Shown here one piece after another: positions 14,149 to 20,975 of a stretch of 20,975 bases of DNA. Both the position numbers and the translations under genes were made by a program. Numbering within the stretch: position 1 is the stretch's first letter; every line of letters begins with the position of its first letter. The notes under the pieces are model-generated. The model saw nothing but the letters and a program-made list of their open reading frames with translations, made no database searches and had not been told where the DNA came from. This DNA is from Intrasporangiaceae bacterium (GTDB lineage: Bacteria > Actinomycetota > Actinomycetes > Actinomycetales > Dermatophilaceae): positions 1 to 20,975 of the forward strand of contig JAAYSB010000004.1 in NCBI GenBank assembly GCA_012518475.1, written 5' to 3'.

Positions 14149-14569
14149 AGAAGTTGTCGTCGCGCCCGCGGTCGAGGATGAACCGGCGGCCGCGGACCTT
14201 GTCGACGTCGATGGCGAAGACATGCTCCTTCTTCGTCCGGATGAGCGGCCGGAGGTTGACGGTCGCCTCCGCGAGATCCTCGTCGTTCGTGATCTCCGTG
14301 ACCGGCCCGTGGGCGACGACGCTCCAGGCGGTGTCCTCACCGACATGGTCGATCTGCAGGGCGACGTTGTCCTCGACCTTCAGGGCGAAGAACTTCGAGC
14401 CCTCGGCGGTGCGGAAGACGATCCGCTCGCCGTCGACCGTGTAGTTGAGCGGGGTGATCCGGGACCGGCCCCGGAGGTGATAGGCGATCCGCCCGAACGT
14501 GTTGTCCCGCAACAGGTCCCAGCACTCGTCCTTCTTGAGCTTGGTCACGACGTTCTCGTCGCCGGACAT
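14147..14569 (-). CDS. Pyridoxamine 5'-phosphate oxidase-like (PPOX) family protein
   Basis: 140 residues, the length of small flavin- or F420-binding split-barrel PPOX proteins. Seen: an N-terminal helix (KKDECWDLLRDNTFGRIAYHL), then strands including ITPLNYTVDGERIVFRTAEGSKFFAL and NVALQIDHVGEDTAWSVVAHGPV, a pattern typical of this family in actinobacteria. Cofactor and substrate are not deducible. ATG at 14567-14569 with an AAGGGTG ribosome site. It lies between the Mo-hydroxylase operon and hyuA-hyuB but is bounded on both sides by hairpins, so it is probably its own unit and may be unrelated to the pathway. Confidence 0.88.
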   Translation of the reverse strand: MSGDENVVTKLKKDECWDLLRDNTFGRIAYHLRGRSRITPLNYTVDGERIVFRTAEGSKFFALKVEDNVALQIDHVGEDTAWSVVAHGPVTEITNDEDLAEATVNLRPLIRTKKEHVFAIDVDKVRGRRFILDRGRDDNF

Positions 14570-14596
14570 TCGATCACCCTTCCGCGCAGGAGCCTC

Positions 14597-14613
14597 GACA
14601 CCCCTCGGGTGTC
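14597..14613. other. Short perfect hairpin in the PPOX leader
   Basis: GACACCC-CTC-GGGTGTC, 7-bp stem and 3-nt loop, 28 bp before the PPOX start codon. It could be a leader hairpin of that gene or a second part of the terminator of the upstream operon. Confidence 0.35.
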
Positions 14614-14633
14614 CTGTGCCCAGCGTAGTCCCG

Positions 14634-14662
14634 CCCGGCCGCGCCGGTCAGCGGCGGCCGGG
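14634..14662 (-). terminator. Strong GC-rich hairpin ending the Mo-hydroxylase operon
   Basis: CCCGGCCGC (14634-14642) pairs with GCGGCCGGG (14654-14662): perfect 9-bp stem and 11-nt loop, 29 bp after the stop codon of the carbon-nitrogen hydrolase gene. No T-run, which is common for hairpins in high-GC actinobacteria. Confidence 0.5.
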
Positions 14663-14691
14663 GTCTCGCAGCAGATCCGTGCGGGATGGGC

Positions 14692-15606
14692 TCAGTGCGG
14701 GAACGACGTCTTGGCGGGAGCCTCGAGGTCGTCCCGGTGGTTGCGGATGAGGTCGAGGTTCCGGTCACGCAGGTGGTCGAAGATCTGCGGGACGTTCGAC
14801 CCCGGGGTGAGGGACTGCAGCGCCTCGTTCGGGTCGAGCCGGGCCGAGACCCACCCCTCGTGGGACGCGGCCTTGGCGATGATGTGACCGACCGGCGTGA
14901 CGATGTGGCTGTTGCCGAAGAAGAACACCCCGGCCGGGTCGATCCCCGTGCAGTTCGGCGCGATGACGAACACGTGGTTGTCGTACGCCCGCGCTCGTGA
15001 GGTGAGCTCGAAGATGTCCGCCGAGCGGAGCAGGGCCGTCGGCCGGAGGATGACCTCGGCGCCCCGGACCGCCTGGATCCGCGACAGCTCGGGATAGTCG
15101 CCGTCGAAGCAGATGATCATCCCGATCCGGGCCAGATCGGTGTCGACGACGGTGACCGTGTCCCCAGCCGTGACCCACCCGCCGCCGGAGACAGCCTCGG
15201 AGCAGAACGGGTGCGTCTTGCGATAGACCCCGAGGACCGAGCCGTCCCGGCCGAAGAGGACCGCGGCGTTGTAGACGACGCCGCGCTGCTCGCCGCGCTC
15301 GTACGCGCCGACGCACAGGATGATGTCGAGCTCGCGGGCGAGATCGGCATAGGGAGCCAAGAGGGTATGTGACGCGTCGCCTCTCCCGGGGATCTCACTG
15401 ATGAGGTCCCACAACTCCTCGGCGGAACAGTTGGGTGAGAACCCGGTCGTCACCGTCTCCGGAAGAACGATCAGCTCGGCGCCGGTCGCCTCGTGGCAGC
15501 GCCGCGTCCACTCGATCGAGTGCTCGATGTTCGCGGCGATCGACTCGGCCGAGAGCGGCTCGGACCGCGGCGCGACCTGGACGGCGGCAGCGGTGAACGC
15601 CCTCAT
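14692..15606 (-). CDS. Carbon-nitrogen hydrolase (nitrilase superfamily), candidate ureido-acid hydrolase
   Basis: 304 residues covering one complete nitrilase-superfamily domain. The catalytic triad is visible: Glu50 in LIVLPETVTTGF, Lys130 in GVYRKTHPF, and Cys166 in MIICFDGDYPE. Other family features are YNAAVLFGRDG and SRARAYDNHVFVIAPN. The superfamily includes beta-ureidopropionase and N-carbamoyl amino acid hydrolases, which cleave ureido groups. ATG at 15604-15606 overlaps the coxG-like stop by 4 bp, so this is the last gene of the Mo-hydroxylase operon. In an oxidative uracil pathway the missing step is hydrolysis of ureidomalonate, and this gene is the best-placed candidate; that assignment is inference, and a nitrilase or aliphatic amidase role cannot be excluded. 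Confidence 0.92.
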   Translation of the reverse strand: MRAFTAAAVQVAPRSEPLSAESIAANIEHSIEWTRRCHEATGAELIVLPETVTTGFSPNCSAEELWDLISEIPGRGDASHTLLAPYADLARELDIILCVGAYERGEQRGVVYNAAVLFGRDGSVLGVYRKTHPFCSEAVSGGGWVTAGDTVTVVDTDLARIGMIICFDGDYPELSRIQAVRGAEVILRPTALLRSADIFELTSRARAYDNHVFVIAPNCTGIDPAGVFFFGNSHIVTPVGHIIAKAASHEGWVSARLDPNEALQSLTPGSNVPQIFDHLRDRNLDLIRNHRDDLEAPAKTSFPH

Positions 15607-16319
15607 CGGTCACGCCTGCCGAGGCGGGCGCCGATGAGGACACCGACGCCGACGAGGAGGCCACCGACGAGGGTGCCGAGCGCAAACCCTGCCGCTCCCT
15701 CCATCGCGAAGGTCGCGTTGGCTTTCGCGGCGGCGCGGCCGGCATACACCTGCCCGGTCTGCGGTTGGGCCGTCGCCATATCGCTGCTTGTTGGAAGAAG
15801 CTGCGATGTCGAGGGGGTGATCCCGGTGTCGGCGGAGGAGGTGGCGATCGCCGTTCGGCTGCTATCTGGACGTAGCGGCGAGCCGGCGATCTCGGCGTCC
15901 AGGGCGGAGAAGAACTGCGCGGCGGTCTTGCGGGTCACCCCGGCGAGCATCCGCTGCCCGACGCCGCCGATCGTGCCGCCCACGGTCGCGTCCGCGTCAT
16001 AGCTGAGCGCGGTGCCGCCACCGTCGGCCTCGGCGAGCCGGACGTCGACGACGGCGTCGATGGTTCCGGGAGCGCCGCTGCCGGTCGCCTTGAGCCGCAG
16101 GGAGTCCGGCTCGTTCTTGTCGGTGATCGCGACCTCACCGTCATACGTGCCACGGATGGCCGCGACGCCCATGGTGACCCGCATCGCGTACTCGTCCGGG
16201 CCGGTCGTCGTGAGCGACTCGCACCCCGGGAGGGAGCGCGCGAGGACAGCGGGGTCGAGCATCGCCTTCCACACCTCGTCGGCGGGCGCAGTGAGTCGGT
16301 TGCTGCCGGAGATCTTCAT
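15603..16319 (-). CDS. coxG: CoxG-like SRPBCC protein with C-terminal membrane anchor
   Basis: 238 residues. The SRPBCC/CoxG domain spans about 1-145 (NRLTAPADEVWKAMLDPAVLARSLPGCESL; GVAAIRGTYDGEVAI; VGGTIGGVGQRMLAG; KTAAQFFSAL). A low-complexity Ser/Thr/Pro linker (about 146-190) follows, then a membrane helix at about 208-231 and an RLGRRDR tail. CoxG proteins are known to tether molybdenum hydroxylases to the inner face of the membrane. The linker carries two copies of the stem-loop repeat (15773-15806, 15848-15881), encoding SPLRPDSSR and SQLLPTSSD in the same frame. ATG with AAAGGAC upstream; 21 bp after coxL. The symbol is by family resemblance, not a claim of CO oxidation. Confidence 0.9.
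   Translation of the reverse strand: MKISGSNRLTAPADEVWKAMLDPAVLARSLPGCESLTTTGPDEYAMRVTMGVAAIRGTYDGEVAITDKNEPDSLRLKATGSGAPGTIDAVVDVRLAEADGGGTALSYDADATVGGTIGGVGQRMLAGVTRKTAAQFFSALDAEIAGSPLRPDSSRTAIATSSADTGITPSTSQLLPTSSDMATAQPQTGQVYAGRAAAKANATFAMEGAAGFALGTLVGGLLVGVGVLIGARLGRRDR
15773..15806 (-). repeat. Stem-loop repeat copy inside the coxG-like gene (second)
   Basis: On the coding strand: 5' arm TCGCAG, 22-nt loop (with CTTCTTCCAACAAGCAGC), 3' arm TGGCGA. Four outer pairs hold and the inner positions are mismatched. Its first 27 bases encode SQLLPTSSD. Confidence 0.75.
15848..15881 (-). repeat. Stem-loop repeat copy inside the coxG-like gene (first), compensatory arms
   Basis: On the coding strand: 5' arm TCGCCG, 22-nt loop (with TCCAGATAGCAGCCGAA), 3' arm CGGCGA. 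Both arms differ from the common TCGCCA/TGGCGA by one base, and the two changes restore pairing. Its first 27 bases encode SPLRPDSSR. Confidence 0.75.
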
Positions 16320-16340
16320 CGACGGTCCTTTCGTGCTCTC

Positions 16341-18713
16341 TTAAGCATGCGCTCTGCGCAGGGTCCACAGCTCGGACGGACTGATCGGCATGGCCGTGAT
16401 GGGGAAGCCCTCGGCGTCCTCGATGGCCGAGGCGATGACCGCGCTCACCGGGATGGTGCCCGCCTCACCGGCGCCCTTGATGCCGAGCGGATTGAGAGGA
16501 CTCGGGGTCTCGAGGTGGTCGGCCTCCACGTGCGGCACCTCGGAGGCATAGGGCATGAGGAAGTCCATGAAGGAGGCGTTGAGCAGCTGACCGGAGTCGT
16601 CATAGACCATTCGCTCATAGAGGGCGCCGCCGACGCCCTGGGCGACACCGCCGTGGATCTGCCCCTCGACGATGAGCGGGTTGATCATATTGCCGCAGTC
16701 GTGGATGACGCAGTACCGCAGGATCGTGATCTCGGCGGTCTGCGGGTCGGTCTCGACGATGGCGGCGTGCATGCCGTTGGCGAAGGTCGCCTGGGTGGGG
16801 GAGTAGAAGTCCTGGCCCTCGAGGCCCGGCTCCTCGTCGTCCCCGACCGGTGGCTTGTCCGGGTCGAAGGTGCCGGCGAACTGGGTGGCCTTCTTCGCGG
16901 CCTCGTCGAACGCATACCGCAGCGGGTTCGACATGACTGCCACCGTGCCGATGTCGATCGAGTTCCCCGGGGCGCCCTTGACCGAGATGACACCGTTCTC
17001 GATCTCGAGGTCGTCGGGCGAGACCTCGAGCGCGTCGGCGGCGATCCGCAGTGCCTTGGCCTTGACGACCCGTGCCGCGAGCGCCACGGCGTTGCCGCTC
17101 ATGACGGCGGCGCGGGAGGCGAAGGTGCCCACGGCATACGCCATCCGGCGGGTGTCGCCGGTCGTGACGTGGACGTTCTCGAAGGGGACCCCGAGCTCGT
17201 CGGCGACGATCTGGGCGAGGGCGGTCTGGTGGCCCTGTCCCTGCGTCGTCAGCCCGGTCGCGACGTTGACCCGGCCGTCGGTCTCGACGTGGATGTGCCC
17301 GCCCTCATAGGGGCCGACGCCGGTGCCCTCGACATAGCAGCCGATGCCGAGGCCGACCTTGCGCCCCTCGGCCTCGGCGGCCGCGCGGTAGTCGGCGAAG
17401 TCGTCCCATCCGACGAGCTCCTTGAGCTTGGCCAGTGAGGCGGGGAAGTCGCCGGAGTCGTACTTGAGCGGGCGACCGTCCTGGAACATCAGGCCGTGGT
17501 CGTAGGGCATCTCCTCGGGGAGGATGAAGTTGCGCGCGCGCACCTCGGCCCGGTCGATCTCGAGATAGCGGGCGATGGCGTCCATCGTGCGCTCCATCGC
17601 GAAGCACCCCTGCGGGCGCCCGGCGCCCCGATAGGGAGTGACGAGCACCGTGTTCGTGAACAGCGACCAGAACTCGACGCGGTACGTCCCCGGCTTGTAG
17701 GGGCCGAGCAGCTGGGTGGCGGTGATGATCGGGACGATGATGCCGTAGGGCGTGTAGGCGCCGTTGTCGTGCCAGAACTTCACGTCGAGCGCGAGGAGGC
17801 GTCCTTCGTCGTCGAAGCCGACGGTGACCTGCTGGAGCTGACCTCGCTCGTGCGAGGAGGAGATGAAGTGCTCGCGCCGGTCCTCGGTCCACTTCACGTC
17901 GTGGTCGAGGTTGCGCGCCGCCCACGGGACGAGCACCTCCTCGGGCCAGGGGTGCATGATCTTGACGCCGAAGCCGCCGCCGACGTCGGGGGCGATGCAC
18001 TCGACCTTGGCGAGTGGGAGCCCTAGCTTGGCTGCGACGGCCGCCCGGACACCGGTGGAGGTCTGCGTCGACGAATAGATGCGCAGCGACTCGTCGTCGG
18101 AGTTCCACTGCGCGAGAACGCCCTTGCCCTCAAGGGGCTGGCAGGCCGACCGCTCGATCTCGAGGTCGAGGGTGAGGGTGTGAGGAGCGGCCGCGAGAGC
18201 AGCCTCGACGTCGCCGACCTCCTGGAGGAGGTGGGCCGAGACGTTGTCGTCGTACTCGTCGTGGACGGTCTGCGAGCCGTCCCGGGCCGCTTCGATGCCG
18301 ACGACGGCCGGCAGGCGCTCATAGCTGACCCGGATGCGCTCGACAGCGTCCTCGGCGACATAGCGGTTCGTCGCGACGACCATGACGACCGCCTCGCCGA
18401 CGTGGTTGACCTCGTCCTTGGCCAGCGCATACCCGGTGCGGGCCTGGGTGAGCGCCGGGTGGGGGATGAGGAGCGGGAGCGGTTCGCCGATGATCCCCGG
18501 CAGGTCCTCGTGGGTATAGATCGCGATGACACCGTCGACGTCGATCGCGTCGTCGGTGTCGATGTCGACGATGCGGGCGTGGGCGTGCGGGCTGCGGACG
18601 AAGGCCGCCTCGTAGGCCGTGTGGCCGAGGTCGTCGAGGTAGCGGCCGCCGCCGGTGAGCAGACGCGGGTCCTCGCGGCGCTGGACGGGCTGGCCGAACT
18701 GGCGGGTCGTCAT
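16341..18713 (-). CDS. Molybdenum hydroxylase large subunit (xanthine dehydrogenase / CoxL family), candidate uracil dehydrogenase
   Basis: 790 residues, full length. N-terminal a/b hammerhead domain (residues about 1-125: RREDPRLLTGGGRYLDD; AAFVRSPHAHARI), then the Mo-cofactor-binding domains (CIAPDVGGGFGVKIM; TPYRGAGRPQGCFAMER; TTQGQGHQTALAQIVADELG; IHGGVAQGVGGALYE; GIKGAGEAGTIP). The essential base glutamate is E750 in KGAGEAG. The active-site loop is PYRGAGRPQ and not the AYxCSFR of true CO dehydrogenase, so this is a form II or generic N-heterocycle hydroxylase. The ATG overlaps the 2Fe-2S subunit stop by 4 bp. With a UraA-type permease upstream and a barbiturase in the window, hydroxylation of uracil (or thymine) at C6 to barbiturate is the suggested reaction; purines, nicotinate or other heterocycles are alternatives. 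Confidence 0.95.
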   Translation of the reverse strand: MTTRQFGQPVQRREDPRLLTGGGRYLDDLGHTAYEAAFVRSPHAHARIVDIDTDDAIDVDGVIAIYTHEDLPGIIGEPLPLLIPHPALTQARTGYALAKDEVNHVGEAVVMVVATNRYVAEDAVERIRVSYERLPAVVGIEAARDGSQTVHDEYDDNVSAHLLQEVGDVEAALAAAPHTLTLDLEIERSACQPLEGKGVLAQWNSDDESLRIYSSTQTSTGVRAAVAAKLGLPLAKVECIAPDVGGGFGVKIMHPWPEEVLVPWAARNLDHDVKWTEDRREHFISSSHERGQLQQVTVGFDDEGRLLALDVKFWHDNGAYTPYGIIVPIITATQLLGPYKPGTYRVEFWSLFTNTVLVTPYRGAGRPQGCFAMERTMDAIARYLEIDRAEVRARNFILPEEMPYDHGLMFQDGRPLKYDSGDFPASLAKLKELVGWDDFADYRAAAEAEGRKVGLGIGCYVEGTGVGPYEGGHIHVETDGRVNVATGLTTQGQGHQTALAQIVADELGVPFENVHVTTGDTRRMAYAVGTFASRAAVMSGNAVALAARVVKAKALRIAADALEVSPDDLEIENGVISVKGAPGNSIDIGTVAVMSNPLRYAFDEAAKKATQFAGTFDPDKPPVGDDEEPGLEGQDFYSPTQATFANGMHAAIVETDPQTAEITILRYCVIHDCGNMINPLIVEGQIHGGVAQGVGGALYERMVYDDSGQLLNASFMDFLMPYASEVPHVEADHLETPSPLNPLGIKGAGEAGTIPVSAVIASAIEDAEGFPITAMPISPSELWTLRRAHA

Positions 18714-19270
18714 GCCGGCTCACCCGCCTCGCGCTTGAGCTCGGCGGCCCGCAGGACGCTCTTGACGATGTTCTGGTAGCCGGTGCAACGGCAGAGGTTG
18801 CCGGAGACGACCTCGCGGGCCTCCTCCTCTGTGGGGTCGGGGTTCTCCTCGAGGAAGGACGTGATCGTCGTGATGAATCCCGGGGTGCAGAAGCCGCACT
18901 GGAGGCCGTGGCACTCGGCGAAGGCCTGCTGCACGTGGTTCATCGAGTCGGCCGACGATCCGAGGCCCTCGACGGTCGTCACCTCGTGCGACTGCGCCTG
19001 CACGGCGAACATCAGGCACGCGCGGGCGGGGGCGCCGTCGACGAGGACAGTGCACGCGCCGCACACGCCGTGCTCACACCCGACGTGGGTGCCGGTCAGG
19101 CGCAGGTCGTGACGGAGGAAGTCGGAGAGCAGCCGTCGCGCCGGAACCGTGCGGGTATGCGCCGCGCCGTTGACGTTGACGGTCACCTCGTGCAGCTCGT
19201 CGGTCAGCAGGTTGTCGGCGAGGGCGGCGGCGCCGGCCCTCAGCGGCGACAGATCGGACAGCTCGGTCAT
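18710..19270 (-). CDS. Molybdenum hydroxylase 2Fe-2S subunit (CoxS type)
   Basis: 186 residues. A ferredoxin-like domain holds C65, C70, C73 (CEHGVCGAC) and C85. A helical domain holds the second cluster ligands C125, C128 (CGFC), C160 and C162 (CRC). The first 25 residues are an extra leader before the usual EVTVNVNG start. This subunit passes electrons from the Mo centre to FAD. ATG at 19268-19270 overlaps the FAD subunit stop by 4 bp (ATGA). Confidence 0.95.
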   Translation of the reverse strand: MTELSDLSPLRAGAAALADNLLTDELHEVTVNVNGAAHTRTVPARRLLSDFLRHDLRLTGTHVGCEHGVCGACTVLVDGAPARACLMFAVQAQSHEVTTVEGLGSSADSMNHVQQAFAECHGLQCGFCTPGFITTITSFLEENPDPTEEEAREVVSGNLCRCTGYQNIVKSVLRAAELKREAGEPA

Positions 19271-20139
19271 GAGTTCCCTCCCGGGTGGGTCGCGGCAGCC
19301 TGGGCGAACGCGCGCCGCGCCAGCTCCCCGGCGAGGTGGGCGCGGTACTCGGCGCTGACGTGGATGTCGGCCTCCGGCTCGATGTGGTCCTGGACGGCGT
19401 CGTCGATGACCGACCAGTCGACGTCCGTCGGTATGCGACCGGCCAGAGCGCCGGTCAGGTCGAGGACGCCGGGGACGTCTGTGACGGAGACGAAGGAGGC
19501 GCGGGCTGAGGTGATCTGTCCACTCTCGTCGACGGTGAGGGCCACGGCGACACCGGCCATGGCGTAGTCGCCCTTGCGGCGTGCCGACTCCAGGAACGCG
19601 GTCGTCGTGCCGCCCGGGAACCGGCCGAAGCGGACCGCCTCGATGACCTCGTCGTGCGCGAGCGTCGTCTCGAGGGCACCGGCGAAGAACTCGGACGCGG
19701 GGATCTCGCGACGGCCCTGAGGGCCGAACGCCTCGACGACGCCGTCGGTGATCGCGAGGATGCTCGGCATCTCGCCCGCCGCGTCGGCGTGGGCGATCGA
19801 GCCCACAGTGGTGCCGCGGTTGCGGATCGCGGGGTGGGCGACGTTGCGGAGAGCCTGGCGCAGGAGGGGCAGCGCGGCATACCCGTCCTCGTCGGCGAGG
19901 AGCCGCGCGTGGGTGACCAGGGCACCGACCCGGACCCACTCGTCACTGACCTCGACCTCCCCGAGGCCGGCGATGCCGGCGAGGTCGACCAGGTGCGTGG
20001 GGCGGGCCAGCCGCATGGACAGGACCGGGATGAGACTCTGGCCGCCGGCGAGGACCTTGGCGTCGGGGTGCTCGCCCAGGGCTCTGACCGCCTCCTCGAG
20101 CGTCGTCGGCGCCAGATAGCGGAACGGTCCCGGTTTCAC
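19267..20139 (-). CDS. Molybdenum hydroxylase FAD subunit (CoxM type)
   Basis: 290 residues. FAD-binding motifs are AGGQSLIPVL (residues 31-40) and TVGSIAHADAAGE (111-123), followed by the CO-dehydrogenase flavoprotein C-terminal domain (ARRKGDYAMAGVAVAL). It begins with a GTG at 20137-20139 with AGGAAGAG upstream, and is the first gene of the M-S-L-CoxG-hydrolase operon. Confidence 0.95.
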   Translation of the reverse strand: MKPGPFRYLAPTTLEEAVRALGEHPDAKVLAGGQSLIPVLSMRLARPTHLVDLAGIAGLGEVEVSDEWVRVGALVTHARLLADEDGYAALPLLRQALRNVAHPAIRNRGTTVGSIAHADAAGEMPSILAITDGVVEAFGPQGRREIPASEFFAGALETTLAHDEVIEAVRFGRFPGGTTTAFLESARRKGDYAMAGVAVALTVDESGQITSARASFVSVTDVPGVLDLTGALAGRIPTDVDWSVIDDAVQDHIEPEADIHVSAEYRAHLAGELARRAFAQAAATHPGGNS

Positions 20140-20162
20140 GTTCTCGACTCTTCCTTACTTGC

Positions 20163-20184
20163 AGGGGCGGGGCAATGCGGGGGC
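20163..20184. promoter_or_regulatory. Weak operator-like dyad upstream of the Mo-hydroxylase operon
   Basis: In the 125-bp gap before the FAD subunit gene there is TTGCAGGGGCGGGGCAA near 20159-20175: 17 bp with outer TTGC...GCAA arms, but only about 7 of 12 arm positions match the TTGGCA-N5-TGCCAA palindrome. I do not treat this as a confirmed member; the rest of the gap holds only the permease terminator. Confidence 0.15.
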
Positions 20185-20220
20185 GGTGGAAAGACAGGTG
20201 GGCTCAGCGGGTGGAAAAGG

Positions 20221-20257
20221 CAGCGCGCCCCGAAGGCTGGGCCGACGGGGCGCGCTG
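20221..20257 (-). terminator. Perfect 12-bp hairpin after the permease gene
   Basis: CAGCGCGCCCCG (20221-20232) pairs with CGGGGCGCGCTG (20246-20257), 13-nt loop, starting 7 bp after the permease stop codon. Strong stem, no T-run. It suggests that the permease and the Mo-hydroxylase operon are separate transcripts. Confidence 0.7.
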
Positions 20258-20264
20258 GAGAGGA

Positions 20265-20975
20265 TCAGAGCTCGTCGCGGCGGCGCTCCTCGCCGACGTG
20301 GCCGGGGTAGCCCTCCTGGTAGAGGTCGTCGACCCCGTCACTGTCACCGTAGACCGTGCGTCCGACGGCGGTCAGGGTGCCACCGGCGCGGTCCGCGTCG
20401 TCCCGCAGCTCGCTCGGGGCCAGGGCTCGGGCGAGGTGGTAGGCGGCGATGGCGACGATCGTGCCGAAGGCGATGCCGGAGAGGCTGAAGTTGTCGGTGA
20501 AGTTCATGTAGACGTCACCGGTGCCGATGATGATGCCCGCTGCGACCGGAACGAGGTTGATCGGGTTGGCGAAGTCGACCCCGTTCTCCTTCCAGATCTT
20601 GGCCCCGAGGAGGCCGATCATGCCGTAGAGGACGACGGTGATGCCGCCGAGGACACCACCGGGGATCGAGGCGACCAGGGCGCCGAACTTCGGCGAGAGC
20701 CCGAAGAGGATGGCGACGGCTGCTGCGACGTAGTAGGCAGCGGTGGAGTAGACCTTGGTCGCCGCCATGACGCCGATGTTCTCGGCGTAGGTCGTGGTCG
20801 GGGAACCACCGACGAACGAGGCGACCGCGGTGCCCACGCCGTCGGCACCGATGGCCTTGCCCATGTAGGGGTCGAGGTTGTCGCCGGTCATCTCGGCGAC
20901 GGCCTTGACGTGGCCGGCGTTCTCGGCGATGAGCGCGATGACGGCGGGGATGACGAGGAGGATCGCGGCTGCGGA
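20265..20975 (-). CDS. uraA: Uracil permease-type NCS2 transporter (5' part beyond right edge)
   Basis: C-terminal 236 residues of a nucleobase:cation symporter-2 protein, coding to the right edge. The substrate-binding helices are visible: ALIAENAGHVKAVAEMTG (the first conserved Glu-containing motif, as in E. coli UraA) and SPTTTYAENIGVMAATKVYS (the second, with Glu in YAENIG). Further membrane segments are AAYYVAAAVAILFG, SIPGGVLGGITVVLYGMIG and PINLVPVAAGIIIGTG. The tail of about 50 residues is acidic and soluble (residues after LARALAPSEL). The TTYAENIGVMA signature is that of uracil rather than xanthine permeases. Right upstream of the Mo-hydroxylase operon, it points to uracil or thymine uptake. 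Confidence 0.92.
   Translation of the reverse strand, partial: SAAAILLVIPAVIALIAENAGHVKAVAEMTGDNLDPYMGKAIGADGVGTAVASFVGGSPTTTYAENIGVMAATKVYSTAAYYVAAAVAILFGLSPKFGALVASIPGGVLGGITVVLYGMIGLLGAKIWKENGVDFANPINLVPVAAGIIIGTGDVYMNFTDNFSLSGIAFGTIVAIAAYHLARALAPSELRDDADRAGGTLTAVGRTVYGDSDGVDDLYQEGYPGHVGEERRRDEL

Noticed and set aside
16341..20139. Aerobic carbon monoxide dehydrogenase (coxMSL)
   Set aside because: Subunit order and the CoxG-like protein match, but the large subunit has PYRGAGRPQ in place of the AYxCSFR active-site loop of CO dehydrogenase.
20159..20175. A fourth true copy of the TTGGCA-N5-TGCCAA operator before the Mo-hydroxylase operon
   Set aside because: The length fits but only about 7 of 12 arm bases match; kept as a weak feature only.

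Overview
This window is high-GC DNA with GTG/TTG starts, dense 4-bp ATGA gene overlaps and actinobacterial-type proteins: most likely a chromosomal segment of an actinomycete, perhaps Micrococcales (an inference from style only; no rRNA or marker gene is present). All genes run on the minus strand except one EamA-type transporter. Reading in the direction of transcription (right to left): a uracil-permease-type NCS2 transporter (cut by the right edge); a five-gene operon for a molybdenum hydroxylase (FAD, 2Fe-2S and Mo subunits), its CoxG-like membrane protein and a carbon-nitrogen hydrolase; a small flavin-type PPOX protein; an ATP-dependent hydantoinase/oxoprolinase pair (hyuA-hyuB); an AbiEi/DUF559-type protein flanked by repeats; a cNMP/CBS/DUF294 protein with a DEDD exonuclease; a class III CoA-transferase overlapping a fused biotin-independent-type carboxyltransferase; carbamate kinase; and a barbiturase/cyanuric acid hydrolase family protein (cut by the left edge).

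Taken together the metabolic genes fit a nearly complete oxidative pyrimidine catabolic locus: uracil uptake (permease), uracil to barbiturate (Mo hydroxylase), ring opening to ureidomalonate (barbiturase), hydrolysis of the ureido acid (carbon-nitrogen hydrolase and/or HyuAB), activation of malonate to malonyl-CoA (CoA-transferase) and its decarboxylation to acetyl-CoA (carboxyltransferase), with carbamate kinase handling a carbamoyl-phosphate/ATP step. The pathway itself (uracil dehydrogenase, barbiturase, ureidomalonase) is established in Rhodococcus; assignment of the individual genes here, and particularly of HyuAB, carbamate kinase and the malonyl-CoA branch, is inference. Support for co-regulation comes from a 17-bp palindrome TTGGCA-N5-TGCCAA that occurs perfectly upstream of hyuA and of the CoA-transferase gene, and with one mismatch upstream of carbamate kinase.

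A second layer is a dispersed family of about 34-bp stem-loop repeats: eight copies, each with a 5' arm TCGCCA, exactly 22 nt of loop, and a 3' arm TGGCGA or GTGCGA, including one copy with compensatory changes in both arms. Three lie forward after the DUF559-type gene, two reversed before it, one in the carbamate kinase/EamA divergent region, and two lie inside the coxG-like gene, where they encode a similar nonapeptide in the same frame. Terminator-like hairpins separate several transcription units, including one whose stem contains the 3' ends of two convergent genes.
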